From Azonexus sp. (GTDB lineage: Bacteria > Pseudomonadota > Gammaproteobacteria > Burkholderiales > Rhodocyclaceae): 48,786 nucleotides of DNA. Location: positions 1 to 48,786 of the forward strand of contig NZ_JAVBXX010000028.1 in the NCBI RefSeq assembly GCF_030824335.1. Reading direction: 5' to 3'. Both the position numbers and the translations under genes were made by a program. The notes beneath the pieces are model-generated. The model did not search any database. It saw only the letters and a program-made list of their open reading frames with translations, and was not told the DNA's origin. Below are positions 31,523-40,962 of the stretch, in pieces; positions within the stretch are counted from its first letter, which is position 1, and each line of letters opens with the position of its first letter.

Positions 31523-32008
31523 ATGAAGGGCGACAAAAAAATCATCGATATCCTCAACGAACTGCTTGCCGGCGAACTGACTGCCGTCGATCAGTACCTG
31601 ATCCATGGCGAGATGTATGCCGACATGGGTCTCAACGAACTGGCCCAGAAGTCGATCCACGAATCCGACCACGAGCGCCAGCATGCCCGTGCCCTGATCC
31701 AGCGCATCCTGTTTCTCGAAGGCAAGCCTGATCTGTCCAAGCGCGACGGCCTGAAAATCGGCAAGACGGTGCCGGACATGCTCAAATCCGATCTCGCCGT
31801 CGAATACAAGGTCGATGGCGATCTGAAAAAAGCCATCGCCGCCTGTGAAAAAGCCCAGGACTACGTGACCCGCGACATGCTCGTCGTCCAGCTCGACGAT
31901 ACAGAAATGGACCACGCCTACTTCCTGGAAAAACAGCTTCGCCTGATCGATCTGGTCGGCCTGCAAAACTACCTGCAGAGCCAGATGGGCTCGAGCAACC
32001 CGGCCTGA
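31523..32008 (+). CDS. bfr: Bacterioferritin subunit, ferroxidase-type
   Basis: This 161-residue four-helix protein opens MKGDKKIIDILN. The di-iron ligands of E. coli Bfr are kept: Glu18 (in GELTAVDQY), Glu51 and His54 (ESDHERQH), Glu94, and Glu127/His130 (in TEMDHAYFLE). The heme-ligand position Met52 is occupied by Arg. It should therefore oxidise iron but not bind heme at the usual site. It pairs with the next gene, which shows the opposite pattern. Hetero-oligomeric bacterioferritins are known in Neisseria and Magnetospirillum. Confidence 0.92.
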   Translation: MKGDKKIIDILNELLAGELTAVDQYLIHGEMYADMGLNELAQKSIHESDHERQHARALIQRILFLEGKPDLSKRDGLKIGKTVPDMLKSDLAVEYKVDGDLKKAIAACEKAQDYVTRDMLVVQLDDTEMDHAYFLEKQLRLIDLVGLQNYLQSQMGSSNPA

Positions 32009-32018
32009 GGAATAAATC

Positions 32019-32501
32019 ATGAAAGGCGACAAGAAAGTCATTGAAGCACTGAATAAAGTGCTGAAAAACGAGTTGACCGCAATCAACCAGTATTTCCTGC
32101 ATGCCCGGATGTTCCGCAACTGGGGCCTGGAAAAACTCAACGACTACCAGTACAAGCAGTCGATCCGCGTCATGAAGGAAGCCGATGAAGTCATCGAGCG
32201 CATCCTCTTTCTCGAAGGCCTGCCCAACCTGCAGAACCTAGGCAAGCTCTTGATCGGTGAGAACGTCGTCGAATGCCTGCAGGGCGACCTCAAGGTGGAG
32301 CGTGAAGTACAGCGCCCGCAACTGGTTGAAGCCATTGCGCTGTGCGAGGAACTCCAGGATTACGTCAGCCGCGATCTGCTGGAGGACTTGCTGGAGCATT
32401 GCGAACAGGCAATCGACTGGCTGGAAACCCAGCAAAGCCTGATCGAAAACGTCACGCTGCCGAATTATCTGCAAGCCCACATGGAGCCCGGCGAAGGCTG
32501 A
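32019..32501 (+). CDS. bfr: Bacterioferritin subunit, heme-type
   Basis: This 160-residue protein starts ten bases after its partner. It keeps the heme ligand Met52 (in IRVMKEADE) and Glu18, but Glu51 is Val, His54 is Glu, and the Glu127/His130 positions are Cys and Ala. It is thus a heme-binding subunit without an intact ferroxidase centre. Heme in Bfr passes electrons for iron release, so this subunit would be the docking point for Bfd (32712). Two subunits with split functions are encoded in one operon. Confidence 0.92.
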   Translation: MKGDKKVIEALNKVLKNELTAINQYFLHARMFRNWGLEKLNDYQYKQSIRVMKEADEVIERILFLEGLPNLQNLGKLLIGENVVECLQGDLKVEREVQRPQLVEAIALCEELQDYVSRDLLEDLLEHCEQAIDWLETQQSLIENVTLPNYLQAHMEPGEG

Positions 32502-32525
32502 GCTTTCGCCAGACCAGAAATACCG

Positions 32526-32551
32526 AAGCCGCGGCCTGTCCGCGGCTTTTT
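32526..32551 (+). terminator. Rho-independent terminator after bfr pair
   Basis: AAGCCGCGG (32526-32534) pairs with CCGCGGCTT (32540-32548), with a five-base loop and a T-run. Confidence 0.85.
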
Positions 32552-32641
32552 CGTGGACCACGACGAACTGGCATCCTGCTTGCTGTGAAGATACGAATCG
32601 CCGCTAGATGCCATCTATTGTCGACTAACAGACAAGCGGTA

Positions 32642-32669
32642 TTGACATTCATTCTCAATTATATAAAAT
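32642..32669 (+). promoter_or_regulatory. bfd promoter with Fur-like site
   Basis: TTGACA (32642-32647), a 16-base spacer and TAAAAT (32664-32669). CATTCTCAATT within the spacer is a Fur-like half-site. It matches the hemP promoter in -35, spacing and -10. Confidence 0.7.
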
Positions 32670-32711
32670 ACAAATCGTTCGCATTAACATCTCAACCCAC
32701 GGAGACGTTCC

Positions 32712-32915
32712 ATGTACGTTTGCGTTTGCCATGCAGTGACTGATCGCCAGATTCGTGAAGCCGCACAAGGTGGGGCGCGCACGTTGAAGGACTTGCGCCG
32801 GGATCTTGGTGTCACAAGAGAATGCGGACGCTGCGCCAGTTGCGCGCATGAATGCCTGCAGGAAGCCCATGGCTGCGCCAAGCAGCAAGGGCACAAGAAA
32901 GCCCTCGCCGCCTGA
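32712..32915 (+). CDS. bfd: Bacterioferritin-associated ferredoxin
   Basis: This 67-residue protein opens MYVCVCHAVTDRQIREA and has the [2Fe-2S] ligand set Cys4, Cys6, Cys38 and Cys41 (in RECGRC). Bfd donates electrons to the heme of bacterioferritin to release stored iron under iron limitation. The strong Fur-type promoter fits this. Additional cysteines at 44, 48 and 54 are not needed for the cluster. The gene lies downstream of the bfr pair but has its own promoter. Confidence 0.93.
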   Translation: MYVCVCHAVTDRQIREAAQGGARTLKDLRRDLGVTRECGRCASCAHECLQEAHGCAKQQGHKKALAA

Positions 32916-32933
32916 GGCATTGTCAGCCCACTG

Positions 32934-32948
32934 CCCGGCACAGCCGGG
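32934..32948. terminator. Hairpin between convergent bfd and the ferric-binding-protein gene
   Basis: CCCGGC-ACA-GCCGGG sits in the 43-base convergent spacer. There is no T-run on either side, so termination is only probable. Confidence 0.4.
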
Positions 32949-32958
32949 ATGCATGAAA

Positions 32959-33999
32959 TTATCGGTAACCGGCCCGATCCAGCAGTTTCTGCGCCGCCGA
33001 TAGCTGTTGGGCAAGCTTGCCAATCGGCAAGTTATCCGCCTTGAACTTACCCATTTCTGCCAGTTCTTCGTTGTTGACCGCAACATTTGGCACAGCAGGC
33101 CATTCGTTATTGCCATTGGCCAAATAACGCTGCGCTTCATCGCTGGCCAGATATTCGAGGAAGCGAACGGCGGCATCCCGGTTCTTGCTGCTCTTGACCA
33201 TGCCGCCACCGGAAACGTTGATGTGCGTCCCGTAGCTCTCCTGGTTCGGCCAGACAATGCCCAGACGCTTGACCAGATTGCGCTCCTCGACCCGCTCGGA
33301 ACCCATCAGGCGCGCCAGGTAATAGCTGTTCGAGACAGCCACCGCACATTCGCCGCTGGCCACCGACTTGATTTGATCGGTATCGCCGCCTTTCGGCGCC
33401 CGTGCCAGATTGGCCACCAGCCCGCGCGCCCAGGCTTCGGTTTCGGCTTCGCCGCGATGCGCGATTTGTGCTGCCACCCAGGTCAGGTTGTAGATGTGTC
33501 CGCCGGGAATGCTGCAGTACAAGCCCTTGAGTTTCGGGTCGGCCAGCGCCTCGTAAGTCGGCACATCCTCGGCCTTCAGTTTGCGCTTGTTGTAGATGAT
33601 CATCCGCGCCCGGGTGGAAAAGGCGAACCATTGTTCCGAGCGCAAGTGGGCTGGAATACGCGTTTCCAGCACCGTCGACCGGACCGGGGCAAAAATACCC
33701 CGGGCGGCAGCCACGGCAAGACTGGCGGCATCTGCCGTGATGAACACATCGGCCGGGCTGTTGGCCCCTTCGTTGCTGATCCGCTCGATCAATTCCTGCG
33801 CCTTGCCTTCGATGCGATTGACCTTGATCCCGGTCTGCTTGGTGAAGTTGGCGTACAAGGCTTCGTCGGACTGATAGTGGCGGGCTGAATAGAGATTGAG
33901 CACCGCCCCGTCGGCCAGGACGTTCCCTGCGCCGGTCGAAAGCACCAGGGCAAACAAGGCCAGGAATTTACGTTTTACTGTCGGTTGGTTCATCTGCAT
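32959..33999 (-). CDS. Ferric iron ABC transporter binding protein (FutA/FbpA-like)
   Basis: This 346-residue periplasmic protein has a signal peptide (LALFALVLSTGAGNVLA). The family pattern VLNLYSARHYQSDEALY is at the N-terminus, and the Tyr pair SNSYYLARLM, which binds Fe(III) in FutA/FbpA, lies at about residues 225-235. No permease or ATPase gene is adjacent, so partners must be elsewhere. It is the last gene of the minus-strand operon headed by the catecholate receptor. Two starts six bases apart are possible; the first is used. Confidence 0.9.
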   Translation of the reverse strand: MQMNQPTVKRKFLALFALVLSTGAGNVLADGAVLNLYSARHYQSDEALYANFTKQTGIKVNRIEGKAQELIERISNEGANSPADVFITADAASLAVAAARGIFAPVRSTVLETRIPAHLRSEQWFAFSTRARMIIYNKRKLKAEDVPTYEALADPKLKGLYCSIPGGHIYNLTWVAAQIAHRGEAETEAWARGLVANLARAPKGGDTDQIKSVASGECAVAVSNSYYLARLMGSERVEERNLVKRLGIVWPNQESYGTHINVSGGGMVKSSKNRDAAVRFLEYLASDEAQRYLANGNNEWPAVPNVAVNNEELAEMGKFKADNLPIGKLAQQLSAAQKLLDRAGYR

Positions 34000-34006
34000 G
34001 CGCCGC

Positions 34007-34690
34007 TCAAGGTTGCGCCCAGAGGCGCAAGAGGTTGTGATAAACGCCGGTCAGTTTCAGCAAGCGCGGGTCATCCGGCTCGACCAGCGGGGTCAGGCTC
34101 TGGATGGACTGGTCCAGATCGAACAGCAAGGTCCGCGAACTGTCGTTCTGGACCATGCTCTGAATCCAGAAGAACGAAGCGATGCGCGCGCCCTCGGTGA
34201 CCGGCGTGACGCGATGCAGGCTGCTCGAGGGATAAAGCACCATGTCACCCGCCGCCAGTTTGGCCGACTGAATGCCGAATGGCCCTTCGATTTCCAGCTC
34301 GCCGCCGATGTATTCATCAGGCTCGGCCAGAAACAGCGTGGCCGACAGATCGCTACGTACCGAAATTGCCGTACCCGGCACCTGCATCACCGCACTATCG
34401 ACATGCGCGCCGTAATTGCCGCCGCCGGCATAGCGATTGAACTTTGGCGGATAAATGCGGCTGGGCAAGGCGGCCGAAATGAACAAGGGCGTGTTGCCCA
34501 GCTTGCGCAAGATGCGCTTGCCAAGCTCCTGCGCCAAGGGCGAACCATCATCAAGTTGCTGATTGCGCTTGACCGAACGGGCCAGCGTGCCGGCTGTCTT
34601 CAGTCCATCCTGCCAGTCGGCCTGATCGAGCAAGGCACGAAATTCCTGTACTTCCGCCTTGCTCAACACCCCTTGAATTGGAATCAACAT
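34007..34690 (-). CDS. piuC: Fe(II)/2-oxoglutarate PKHD-type hydroxylase (PiuC/YbiX)
   Basis: This 227-residue cytoplasmic dioxygenase opens [21 protein letters not shown]. The iron ligands are His and Asp in GAHVDSAVM and the distal His in [10 protein letters not shown], and the 2-oxoglutarate Arg is in GARIASFFW. PiuC/YbiX genes sit beside Fiu/PiuA catecholate receptors in many bacteria, as here. The substrate is not known; processing of siderophore ligands has been suggested. The start overlaps the oxidase stop by seven bases. Confidence 0.93.
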   Translation of the reverse strand: MLIPIQGVLSKAEVQEFRALLDQADWQDGLKTAGTLARSVKRNQQLDDGSPLAQELGKRILRKLGNTPLFISAALPSRIYPPKFNRYAGGGNYGAHVDSAVMQVPGTAISVRSDLSATLFLAEPDEYIGGELEIEGPFGIQSAKLAAGDMVLYPSSSLHRVTPVTEGARIASFFWIQSMVQNDSSRTLLFDLDQSIQSLTPLVEPDDPRLLKLTGVYHNLLRLWAQP

Positions 34691-35841
34691 GTTCCTGCCT
34701 CGCTATTTTCTGAAAAAAGCATTCCCGGTCCGATCTCGGACAAAGTCGCACAACCGGCCTGCGCCATGCAGACCTCGAATTCTTCGCGTAACAGTTTGAG
34801 CATGTGCGCCACGCCAAGCGCGCCGGCCACCGCCAGGGCATAAACCTGCAAGCGACCGATCATCACGGCGTCCGCACCTGACGCCAGGGCCTTGAAAATA
34901 TCGCTGCCGGAACGAATGCCGCTGTCGAACAGCAAGGGGTAATCCGGCCCGACTGCGGCGCGGATACGCGGCAAGACGCTCAGGCTGGCCGGTGCGCCGT
35001 CGAGCGAACGACCGCCATGATTCGACACCACTTGGGCAGCCACACCCATGGCCTGAAACCGTTGCGCGTCGGCTGGATGCATGACGCCTTTGACGATCAC
35101 CGGCAAATTGGTTTGTTTCAGCAGCCAGGCCAGATCGTCCCAGCTTGGCGCTTCACGCATCATGCCCTGGAAAATCCGGCTTTCGCCGCGCTCGAGGATT
35201 TTTGCGCCAGGCACCGGGTAAGCCGACAAATTCACCGCCGTAACATCCGGCGGCATGGTGAAACCTGCCTGGAGGGCGCCCAAACTGGGGGCCTTGATTG
35301 CCGTATCCAGCGTCACCATGATGGCCCGGTAGCCCGCACTTTTTGCCCGTTGCAGCAAGTCGACCGTCGCATTTCGGGTCGGCTGGAAATACAACTGGAA
35401 CCAGCGATCCACGCCGGCATGCTGGGCCACTTCTTCCAGCGTCCGGCTGGACAGGGTACTCAAGACCATGCAGGTATCGGTTGCTGCTGCCGCACGCGCC
35501 GTTTCGATTTCGGCCAGCGGATGTACCAGTTGCTGATAAGCCACCGGAGCCAGCATGATGGGATGCGGCAAACGATGGCCAAGCAAGTCGAGCCGGGTAT
35601 GCCCGGCCGACAGATCGCGCAGCAGACGCGGCAATATTTCCCGATACTGAAAAACCTGACGGTTCGCCGCCAGCGTGCCATCTCGACCGCAGCCACCGGC
35701 AATATAGGCATGGCTCGGTGGCGCAATGAAGCGCCGGGCCATGATTTCATAATCCGCCGCACAGAAGACATTCGGTGGAATGCGCCCGAGCGGCGGCAAA
35801 GCATTGGAGGATTCAGTCATGATCAGTGCGGGGTGAGTCAT
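34684..35841 (-). CDS. FMN-dependent alpha-hydroxy-acid oxidase (LldD/glycolate oxidase family)
   Basis: This protein of about 385 residues has the FMN oxidase pattern: YIAGG near the N-terminus, [10 protein letters not shown] in the middle, a Lys in VIVKGVM, and the catalytic His/Arg in [10 protein letters not shown]. The family oxidises L-lactate, glycolate, mandelate and similar 2-hydroxy acids. In an iron operon, between a siderophore receptor and piuC, it might act on a hydroxy-carboxylate chelator. The start is uncertain: ATG 35841 is used, and GTG 35859 or ATG 35820 are possible, none with a strong ribosome-binding site. Confidence 0.85.
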   Translation of the reverse strand: MTHPALIMTESSNALPPLGRIPPNVFCAADYEIMARRFIAPPSHAYIAGGCGRDGTLAANRQVFQYREILPRLLRDLSAGHTRLDLLGHRLPHPIMLAPVAYQQLVHPLAEIETARAAAATDTCMVLSTLSSRTLEEVAQHAGVDRWFQLYFQPTRNATVDLLQRAKSAGYRAIMVTLDTAIKAPSLGALQAGFTMPPDVTAVNLSAYPVPGAKILERGESRIFQGMMREAPSWDDLAWLLKQTNLPVIVKGVMHPADAQRFQAMGVAAQVVSNHGGRSLDGAPASLSVLPRIRAAVGPDYPLLFDSGIRSGSDIFKALASGADAVMIGRLQVYALAVAGALGVAHMLKLLREEFEVCMAQAGCATLSEIGPGMLFSENSEAGTC

Positions 35842-35874
35842 CCGGAGAAGCCTGCTCACCCCGCCAAGGCCGGG

Positions 35875-38280
35875 TTAGAAGTCGTAATTCAGGGTCAGGC
35901 GCGCATTGCGTGCATCACCCTTGTAGAGGAATGAACCCGAACGATAACCAGCCAGGTAATACGTTTTGTCGAATACGTTGCCGACATTCATGCGCAGCTT
36001 GGCATTCTTGGTCAGGCGGTAATCGGCAAACATGTCCCACACCGTGTAGGCCGGTACAGGCTGTGAATAACGGCCCGCTGCATCAAACCCGGCAGCGGTA
36101 TCCGGCTGGCCTGCGTACTTCTTGCTCTCGTACTTGACCGCCGTACCGAAAGCAAATTTCGGCGTCGCCTGATAGCGCAACTGGGCGGACGCCGTGGTGT
36201 CGGCAAAGTTGCTCAGGGTCTTGCCTTCATTGGCCGGGGTAAAAGAGTCGCGCACTTTCGCATCCATGAACGCCACACCAGCTTGCGCACTCAGCTTGTC
36301 CGTGATGTTGCCGGCCAGACCGAACTCGATCCCCTGCACCTGATTCTTGCCGGTATTGAAGGTGCCGGCACTGGCGTAGTCGGCACCTTCCATCACGTCG
36401 GACTTGACGATGTGGAAGATGGCGGCGGTGGCCAGCAGCTTGCCGCCCATCAGGTTCCACTTGGTGCCGATTTCGTAGTTCTGCGTCCGCTCCGGCTTGG
36501 CGCCGCCAGCATCGCCGTTGAACGTGACCAGGCCGCCGTAACCGCCGCTGGTACCGACGTCGGACTCGCCGCCGTTGATATCGGCAGCGGTCGAATAGGT
36601 GAAGTAAACATTGGCATCTGGACGGAACTTGTACGTCAGCCCCAGGTGACCATTCACCATGCTGTCGGTGTAGGCGTAGCCCGTCTTGACGAGGGTAGCA
36701 CTTTGCAGATCGAGCGAGATTTTCGTCCGGTCATAGCGCATACCGCCAAATGCCGTCCATTTTTCCGTCAGATCGACCGTATCCATGGCCGACAGCGAGA
36801 TGGTTTCAGCCCGCCAATCCTGGTCCCAGCGTCCCTTGCTGATCTGGCGATTCATCAGCTTGTCGAGACCGGCGACCACGGCACCATTGGGACCGGTTGC
36901 ACACCAGGCGTTGTTGGCCGCGCTTGCCGCCACCGTGCCGGTCTTGCAGTTGGCACCGGAATTGGCGATGTCGTAAATGCCGTTGCGCACCTTGTGATCG
37001 GTGTATTCGACGCCGAAAATGAATTCGTGCTTCATCCCGCCCAGCGTCTTGTCGACAAACAAGTTGGTCTGGTTGGCGAAATATTCGACTTCCTGCCAGC
37101 CGTTGTGGGTGCTGAGGGTAATTGCATCGTATACCCCACCGACGTTATTCACCCCCGTTGCCCCGGAGCGGGCACCGGTCACGACGTAGCCGTTATCCGA
37201 CTGACCGAGACGCGTCAGGTTGGTGATGCGGACATCGGGATTGATCTTGAACTTGACGCGGGCAGTCAGCGTATCGACATCGGAGGTCAAAAAGTCCTGT
37301 TTCTGGGCGTAGACCGGAACATTCTTCGCCGGCTTGCGATTCGGCACCGCACCGACGAGGAAGCCGCCCATGTCGGGATTGTCTTCGGCGCGCAGGCCGT
37401 AGTAATCGACCACGACATCCAGACGATCGGAAATCTTGAACAGGCCGGACAAGGCCAGACCCTTGCGCTCGCGGTCGGCCGGATCGCGGTCCGGCACTTG
37501 TTCGTAGCCGTACAGCACGTTGGCCCGCAACGCGACGTTGTCATTGAGCACGTGGTTGGCATCGAGCGTCAGACGGGTATGGCGATCCGTACCTGCGGCG
37601 GCAGAGACCTTGGTGAAATCGTATTCGGTCGTTGCCTGCTTGGTCACAGAGTTGATCGCACCGCCGGCCGTACCGCGACCGGCAAAGCTGGAGTTCGGCC
37701 CCTTGGAAATTTCGATCTGCTCAACAGCAAAGCTTTCTCGGATGCTCATGCCGGGATCGCGCAGACCATCGACGAAAACGTCACTACGCGCTTCCTGGCC
37801 ACGAATGATGTAGCGATCACCGAAGGCATTGCCGTTTTCGCCGGTGCCCAGCGTAATCCCCGGCTGGGCATCGAGAATTTCCCGCAGATCGGTATAACCG
37901 GAGTCTTCGATCTGCGTCTTGGTCAATACCGAGATATTGGCCGGCGTTTCGGCCAGTGTGCGCTTGTGCCGCTCATCGCCGGAAACCCGGGCTTTGTAAG
38001 GCGCATCCGGTTCGGCATAGGGATTGTGATCAATCACCCGCTCGACCACCGTCATCGCCTTCATTTCGAACTCTTCGCCCGTCGCAGCAGTTTGCGCCAA
38101 GGCAGCAGCCGGCATCAGCATGGCGGTCGAAACCCCCAAGGCCAGCGTGCTTTTTTTCATGCCGGGGACGGAAAAGCAGGTGTTGCGAAACTCGCTGCGA
38201 AAGCTTGCTGGAAATTTGGCTTTATTACGGTCGACGCGGCTATCACCGCAAAAACCGGGAGTAGGGTTTTTTTTCATCAC
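35875..38280 (-). CDS. Fiu-like catecholate siderophore TonB-dependent receptor
   Basis: This 801-residue receptor begins at 38280, where GAGGA is well placed. The recognisable signal peptide (MKKSTLALGVSTAMLMPAAA) starts only at residue 41, so the first 40 residues are an unusual extension, or translation starts at 38160. The plug has ISVLTKTQIEDSGYTDLREI, RYIIRGQEARSDVFVDGLRD and EISKGPNSSFAGRGTAGGAI, typical of Fiu/PiuA-type receptors. The barrel ends ARLTLNYDF. The operon with piuC supports a catecholate or monomeric catechol ligand. Expression is probably Fur-controlled. Confidence 0.9.
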   Translation of the reverse strand: MMKKNPTPGFCGDSRVDRNKAKFPASFRSEFRNTCFSVPGMKKSTLALGVSTAMLMPAAALAQTAATGEEFEMKAMTVVERVIDHNPYAEPDAPYKARVSGDERHKRTLAETPANISVLTKTQIEDSGYTDLREILDAQPGITLGTGENGNAFGDRYIIRGQEARSDVFVDGLRDPGMSIRESFAVEQIEISKGPNSSFAGRGTAGGAINSVTKQATTEYDFTKVSAAAGTDRHTRLTLDANHVLNDNVALRANVLYGYEQVPDRDPADRERKGLALSGLFKISDRLDVVVDYYGLRAEDNPDMGGFLVGAVPNRKPAKNVPVYAQKQDFLTSDVDTLTARVKFKINPDVRITNLTRLGQSDNGYVVTGARSGATGVNNVGGVYDAITLSTHNGWQEVEYFANQTNLFVDKTLGGMKHEFIFGVEYTDHKVRNGIYDIANSGANCKTGTVAASAANNAWCATGPNGAVVAGLDKLMNRQISKGRWDQDWRAETISLSAMDTVDLTEKWTAFGGMRYDRTKISLDLQSATLVKTGYAYTDSMVNGHLGLTYKFRPDANVYFTYSTAADINGGESDVGTSGGYGGLVTFNGDAGGAKPERTQNYEIGTKWNLMGGKLLATAAIFHIVKSDVMEGADYASAGTFNTGKNQVQGIEFGLAGNITDKLSAQAGVAFMDAKVRDSFTPANEGKTLSNFADTTASAQLRYQATPKFAFGTAVKYESKKYAGQPDTAAGFDAAGRYSQPVPAYTVWDMFADYRLTKNAKLRMNVGNVFDKTYYLAGYRSGSFLYKGDARNARLTLNYDF

Positions 38281-38305
38281 GCACAGTCCTCAAGTCAAGG
38301 GAAAT

Positions 38306-38332
38306 GGCTGGCTGGCGTGTGGCTGGCTTGCC
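38306..38332 (-). repeat. GCCAGCC leader element, copy H
   Basis: On the minus strand: GGCAAGCCAGCC, then ACAC, then GCCAGCCAGCC and ATTTCCC. It lies between the Fur-like promoter and the receptor ATG, in the same orientation to its gene as copies A, C, D, E and G. Confidence 0.75.
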
Positions 38333-38343
38333 GAATTGGTTAA

Positions 38344-38376
38344 TGCGAATTTATATCATTCGCAAAACAATGGCAA
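38344..38376 (-). promoter_or_regulatory. Promoter with Fur-like inverted repeat for the catecholate receptor
   Basis: On the minus strand TTGCCA (38376-38371), a 17-base spacer and TAAATT (38353-38348). The inverted repeat TGCGAAT-N7-ATTCGCA (38344-38364) covers the -10. Confidence 0.55.
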
Positions 38377-38410
38377 GAAATTGTGCAATTGCAGCAAAAC
38401 CCGACAGGCT

Positions 38411-38617
38411 TCAAACCGCGTCGAATCCGGCATCCTCAATCGCTGACAGCAGCGCATCGCGCGCGATCAATGCAGGATCGAAGGCAATCTTTGCTTCGCC
38501 AGGTTCAAGCAAAACCTCAACAGCACTGACGCCCGGCATGGCCTGCAGAACCTCGGTAATATTTTTTACACAGCCTTGGCAACTCATGCCGCCCACTTTG
38601 ATCACGGTATTGTTCAT
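38411..38617 (-). CDS. copZ: Copper chaperone CopZ (HMA domain)
   Basis: This 68-residue protein starts at the ATG at 38617, after AAAGGAG. It has the metal site GGMSCQGC (Cys13 and Cys16) and the ferredoxin-like fold pattern (VSAVEVLLEPGEAKIAF). It carries Cu(I) to the P-type ATPase encoded next to it upstream and was probably co-transcribed with copA. The gap between them is 49 bases. Confidence 0.92.
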   Translation of the reverse strand: MNNTVIKVGGMSCQGCVKNITEVLQAMPGVSAVEVLLEPGEAKIAFDPALIARDALLSAIEDAGFDAV

Positions 38618-38666
38618 CAGTACGCTCCTTTGAAAATCCATCGACAAATCATTGACCGGCCCGATA

Positions 38667-40952
38667 TCAGCGAACGGGTTTCCAGCGCTTCAGCAACAGC
38701 GAATTGGAAACGACCGACACCGAGCTCATCGCCATCGCCGCACCGGCGACCACAGGATTGAGCATCCCCAGCGCCGCCAGCGGAATGCCGAGAATGTTGT
38801 AAATAAAGGCAAAAAACAGGTTTTGCCGGATCTTGCCCAAGGTTACCCCGGACAAGGAGATGGCATCCACTACGCCGAGCAGATCACTGCGGATCAGCGT
38901 CAGATCGGCCGCCTCGATCGCCGCATCCGAACCGGCGCCGATGGCAAAACTGACATCGGCCGCGGCCAGTGCCGGCGCGTCGTTAATCCCGTCACCGACC
39001 ATCGCGACCAGCGTTTTATCTGATTTCAGCGCGTTGACCGCAGCCGCCTTGTCGCCCGGCAGAATGCCGGCGCGAAACTCTTCTATCCCGGCCTGTGCAG
39101 CAATCGCCGCCGCCGTTGCGGCATTGTCGCCAGTCAGCATGACCACGCGGATACCGCGTGCGCGCAGGCGGGCAACGGCTTCCCGCGAAGTCGGCCGCAA
39201 GGCGTCGGCAATGGCGATCAGCGCCAGCACCTTGGGTGCTTCGTTCAAAGCATCCATTTCAACCAGCACCACCACCGTCTTGCCCTCGCTCTGCAAGGCC
39301 AGAATTTCGCCGTCGCTTTCCAAACCGAACCAGGCCGGCGCGCCCAAGCGGAATTGCCGGGATTCCTGCGCGAATTCGATTTCGCCCTCAACCCCATGGC
39401 CGGGCAGTGCCCGGAAATTGCTCACTTTCGGCAGGTCGACCGCAACATTCGCCGCAAGGTTTTCCCCAAGGCTTGTTCCAGCGTTTTTTCCAGCGCTTTT
39501 CCCGACACTCGACGCAAGATGCGCCGCAATGACCGCCCGCGCCAGCGGATGTTCGGAATTCTGCTCCAGCGCCGCCGCCAGACGCAGCGCCTCGTCACGG
39601 TCAACGCCACGGGCCAGCAGATCGGTGACCTGTGGCTGGCCGCAAGTCAGCGTGCCGGTCTTGTCGAGCGCCAGAATGCCGATTTTCTCCGCCCGTTCCA
39701 GCGCTTCCGCATTGCGCACCAGTATCCCGGCGCGGGCGCCCTGCCCGGTGCCGACCATGATCGCCGTCGGCGTCGCCAGACCCAGCGCACACGGGCAAGC
39801 AATGACCAGCACCGCCACAGCGTTAACCAGGGCGGTCGCAAAATCGCCGCCCAGCCACCACCAGGCCAGGAAAGTCGCCAACGCAATCGTGCACACGACT
39901 GGCACAAAGATGCCGGAAATCCGGTCGGCCAGTCGCTGCACCGGCGCTTTCGAACCCTGCGCCTCGCCGACCAGACGAATGATGCCGGCCAGCAAGGTTT
40001 GTTCGCCGACGCCGGTCGCCCGACAACGAAGCGCGCCCTGACCGTTAGCCGTCGCGGCAAAAACCCGGTCACCCGTCCGCTTGGCCACCGGCATGCTTTC
40101 ACCGGTCAGCATCGCCTCGTCTAGGCTGGATTCGCCATCGATCACCTCGCCATCGACCGGCACACTTTCGCCCGGACGAACCAGGAAAACATCACCCGGC
40201 ATCAGGGCATCGACCGGCAATTCGACCCATTGCCCGTCGCGCTCGACGCGTGCCGTCTTCGGGCGCAGGCGAATCAGCGACTCAATCGCATCCGAAGTGC
40301 GCGCCTTGGCCCGCGCCTCCAGCAACTTACCGAGCAGGACCAGCGTGATCACCGCGGCGCCGGCTTCGAAATAAACGTGTTGGTCCAGCCCCAGCACCGT
40401 CACCACCGCCGAAAATCCCCAGGCCATCGTGGTGCCCAGCGCGACCAGCACATCCATATTGGCCCCGCCGCCACGCAGGGTTTTCCAGGCGCCATCGTAG
40501 AAGCGCCAGCCGATCCAGAACTGCACCGGCGTCGCCAGCAACATCTGCAGCCAGCGCGGCAATTCACGCATCGGTTCATTTTCATGGCCGTGCCCGCCGA
40601 ACATGAAAGCCATCTGCGCCACCAAGGGCAGCGTCAAGGCTACGGAAATCCAGAAACGACGGATTTCCTTGCGGTACACCAGCAATTTTTCGGCTTTTTC
40701 CTTGTCCCGCGTTTGTCCATCGACGACAGCCGCCGAAAACCCGGCCTTGGCTACCGCAGCAATCACCGCTTCCGGCGCCACGCCATTCAGGCGCACGCGT
40801 GCCCGCTCGGCCGCCAGATTGACATTGGCCTGCATGCCCGGCTGGCGATTGAGCACCTTTTCCAGGCGGGTAGAACAGGCGGCGCAAGTCATGCCACCGA
40901 TGGCAAACTCAACCACACTCGGCGAATCCAGGGTTTTTTCCGCGTCGCTCAT
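38667..40952 (-). CDS. copA: Copper-exporting P1B-type ATPase CopA
   Basis: This 761-residue protein starts at the ATG at 40952 (AGGA upstream); a TTG at 40985 would add CDTCC-containing residues. One N-terminal HMA domain has GGMTCAAC. It has the membrane Cu site ACPCALG, the phosphorylation motif DKTGT, the hinge GDGINDAP, and [16 protein letters not shown] plus MAMSSVSV in the last helices, which are Cu(I)-ATPase marks. With hemN and fnr nearby, it could serve copper delivery to a cbb3 oxidase as well as detoxification. It is preceded by the TauE/SafE gene at ten bases. Confidence 0.95.
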   Translation of the reverse strand: MSDAEKTLDSPSVVEFAIGGMTCAACSTRLEKVLNRQPGMQANVNLAAERARVRLNGVAPEAVIAAVAKAGFSAAVVDGQTRDKEKAEKLLVYRKEIRRFWISVALTLPLVAQMAFMFGGHGHENEPMRELPRWLQMLLATPVQFWIGWRFYDGAWKTLRGGGANMDVLVALGTTMAWGFSAVVTVLGLDQHVYFEAGAAVITLVLLGKLLEARAKARTSDAIESLIRLRPKTARVERDGQWVELPVDALMPGDVFLVRPGESVPVDGEVIDGESSLDEAMLTGESMPVAKRTGDRVFAATANGQGALRCRATGVGEQTLLAGIIRLVGEAQGSKAPVQRLADRISGIFVPVVCTIALATFLAWWWLGGDFATALVNAVAVLVIACPCALGLATPTAIMVGTGQGARAGILVRNAEALERAEKIGILALDKTGTLTCGQPQVTDLLARGVDRDEALRLAAALEQNSEHPLARAVIAAHLASSVGKSAGKNAGTSLGENLAANVAVDLPKVSNFRALPGHGVEGEIEFAQESRQFRLGAPAWFGLESDGEILALQSEGKTVVVLVEMDALNEAPKVLALIAIADALRPTSREAVARLRARGIRVVMLTGDNAATAAAIAAQAGIEEFRAGILPGDKAAAVNALKSDKTLVAMVGDGINDAPALAAADVSFAIGAGSDAAIEAADLTLIRSDLLGVVDAISLSGVTLGKIRQNLFFAFIYNILGIPLAALGMLNPVVAGAAMAMSSVSVVSNSLLLKRWKPVR

Positions 40953-40962
40953 GTCATTTTTC

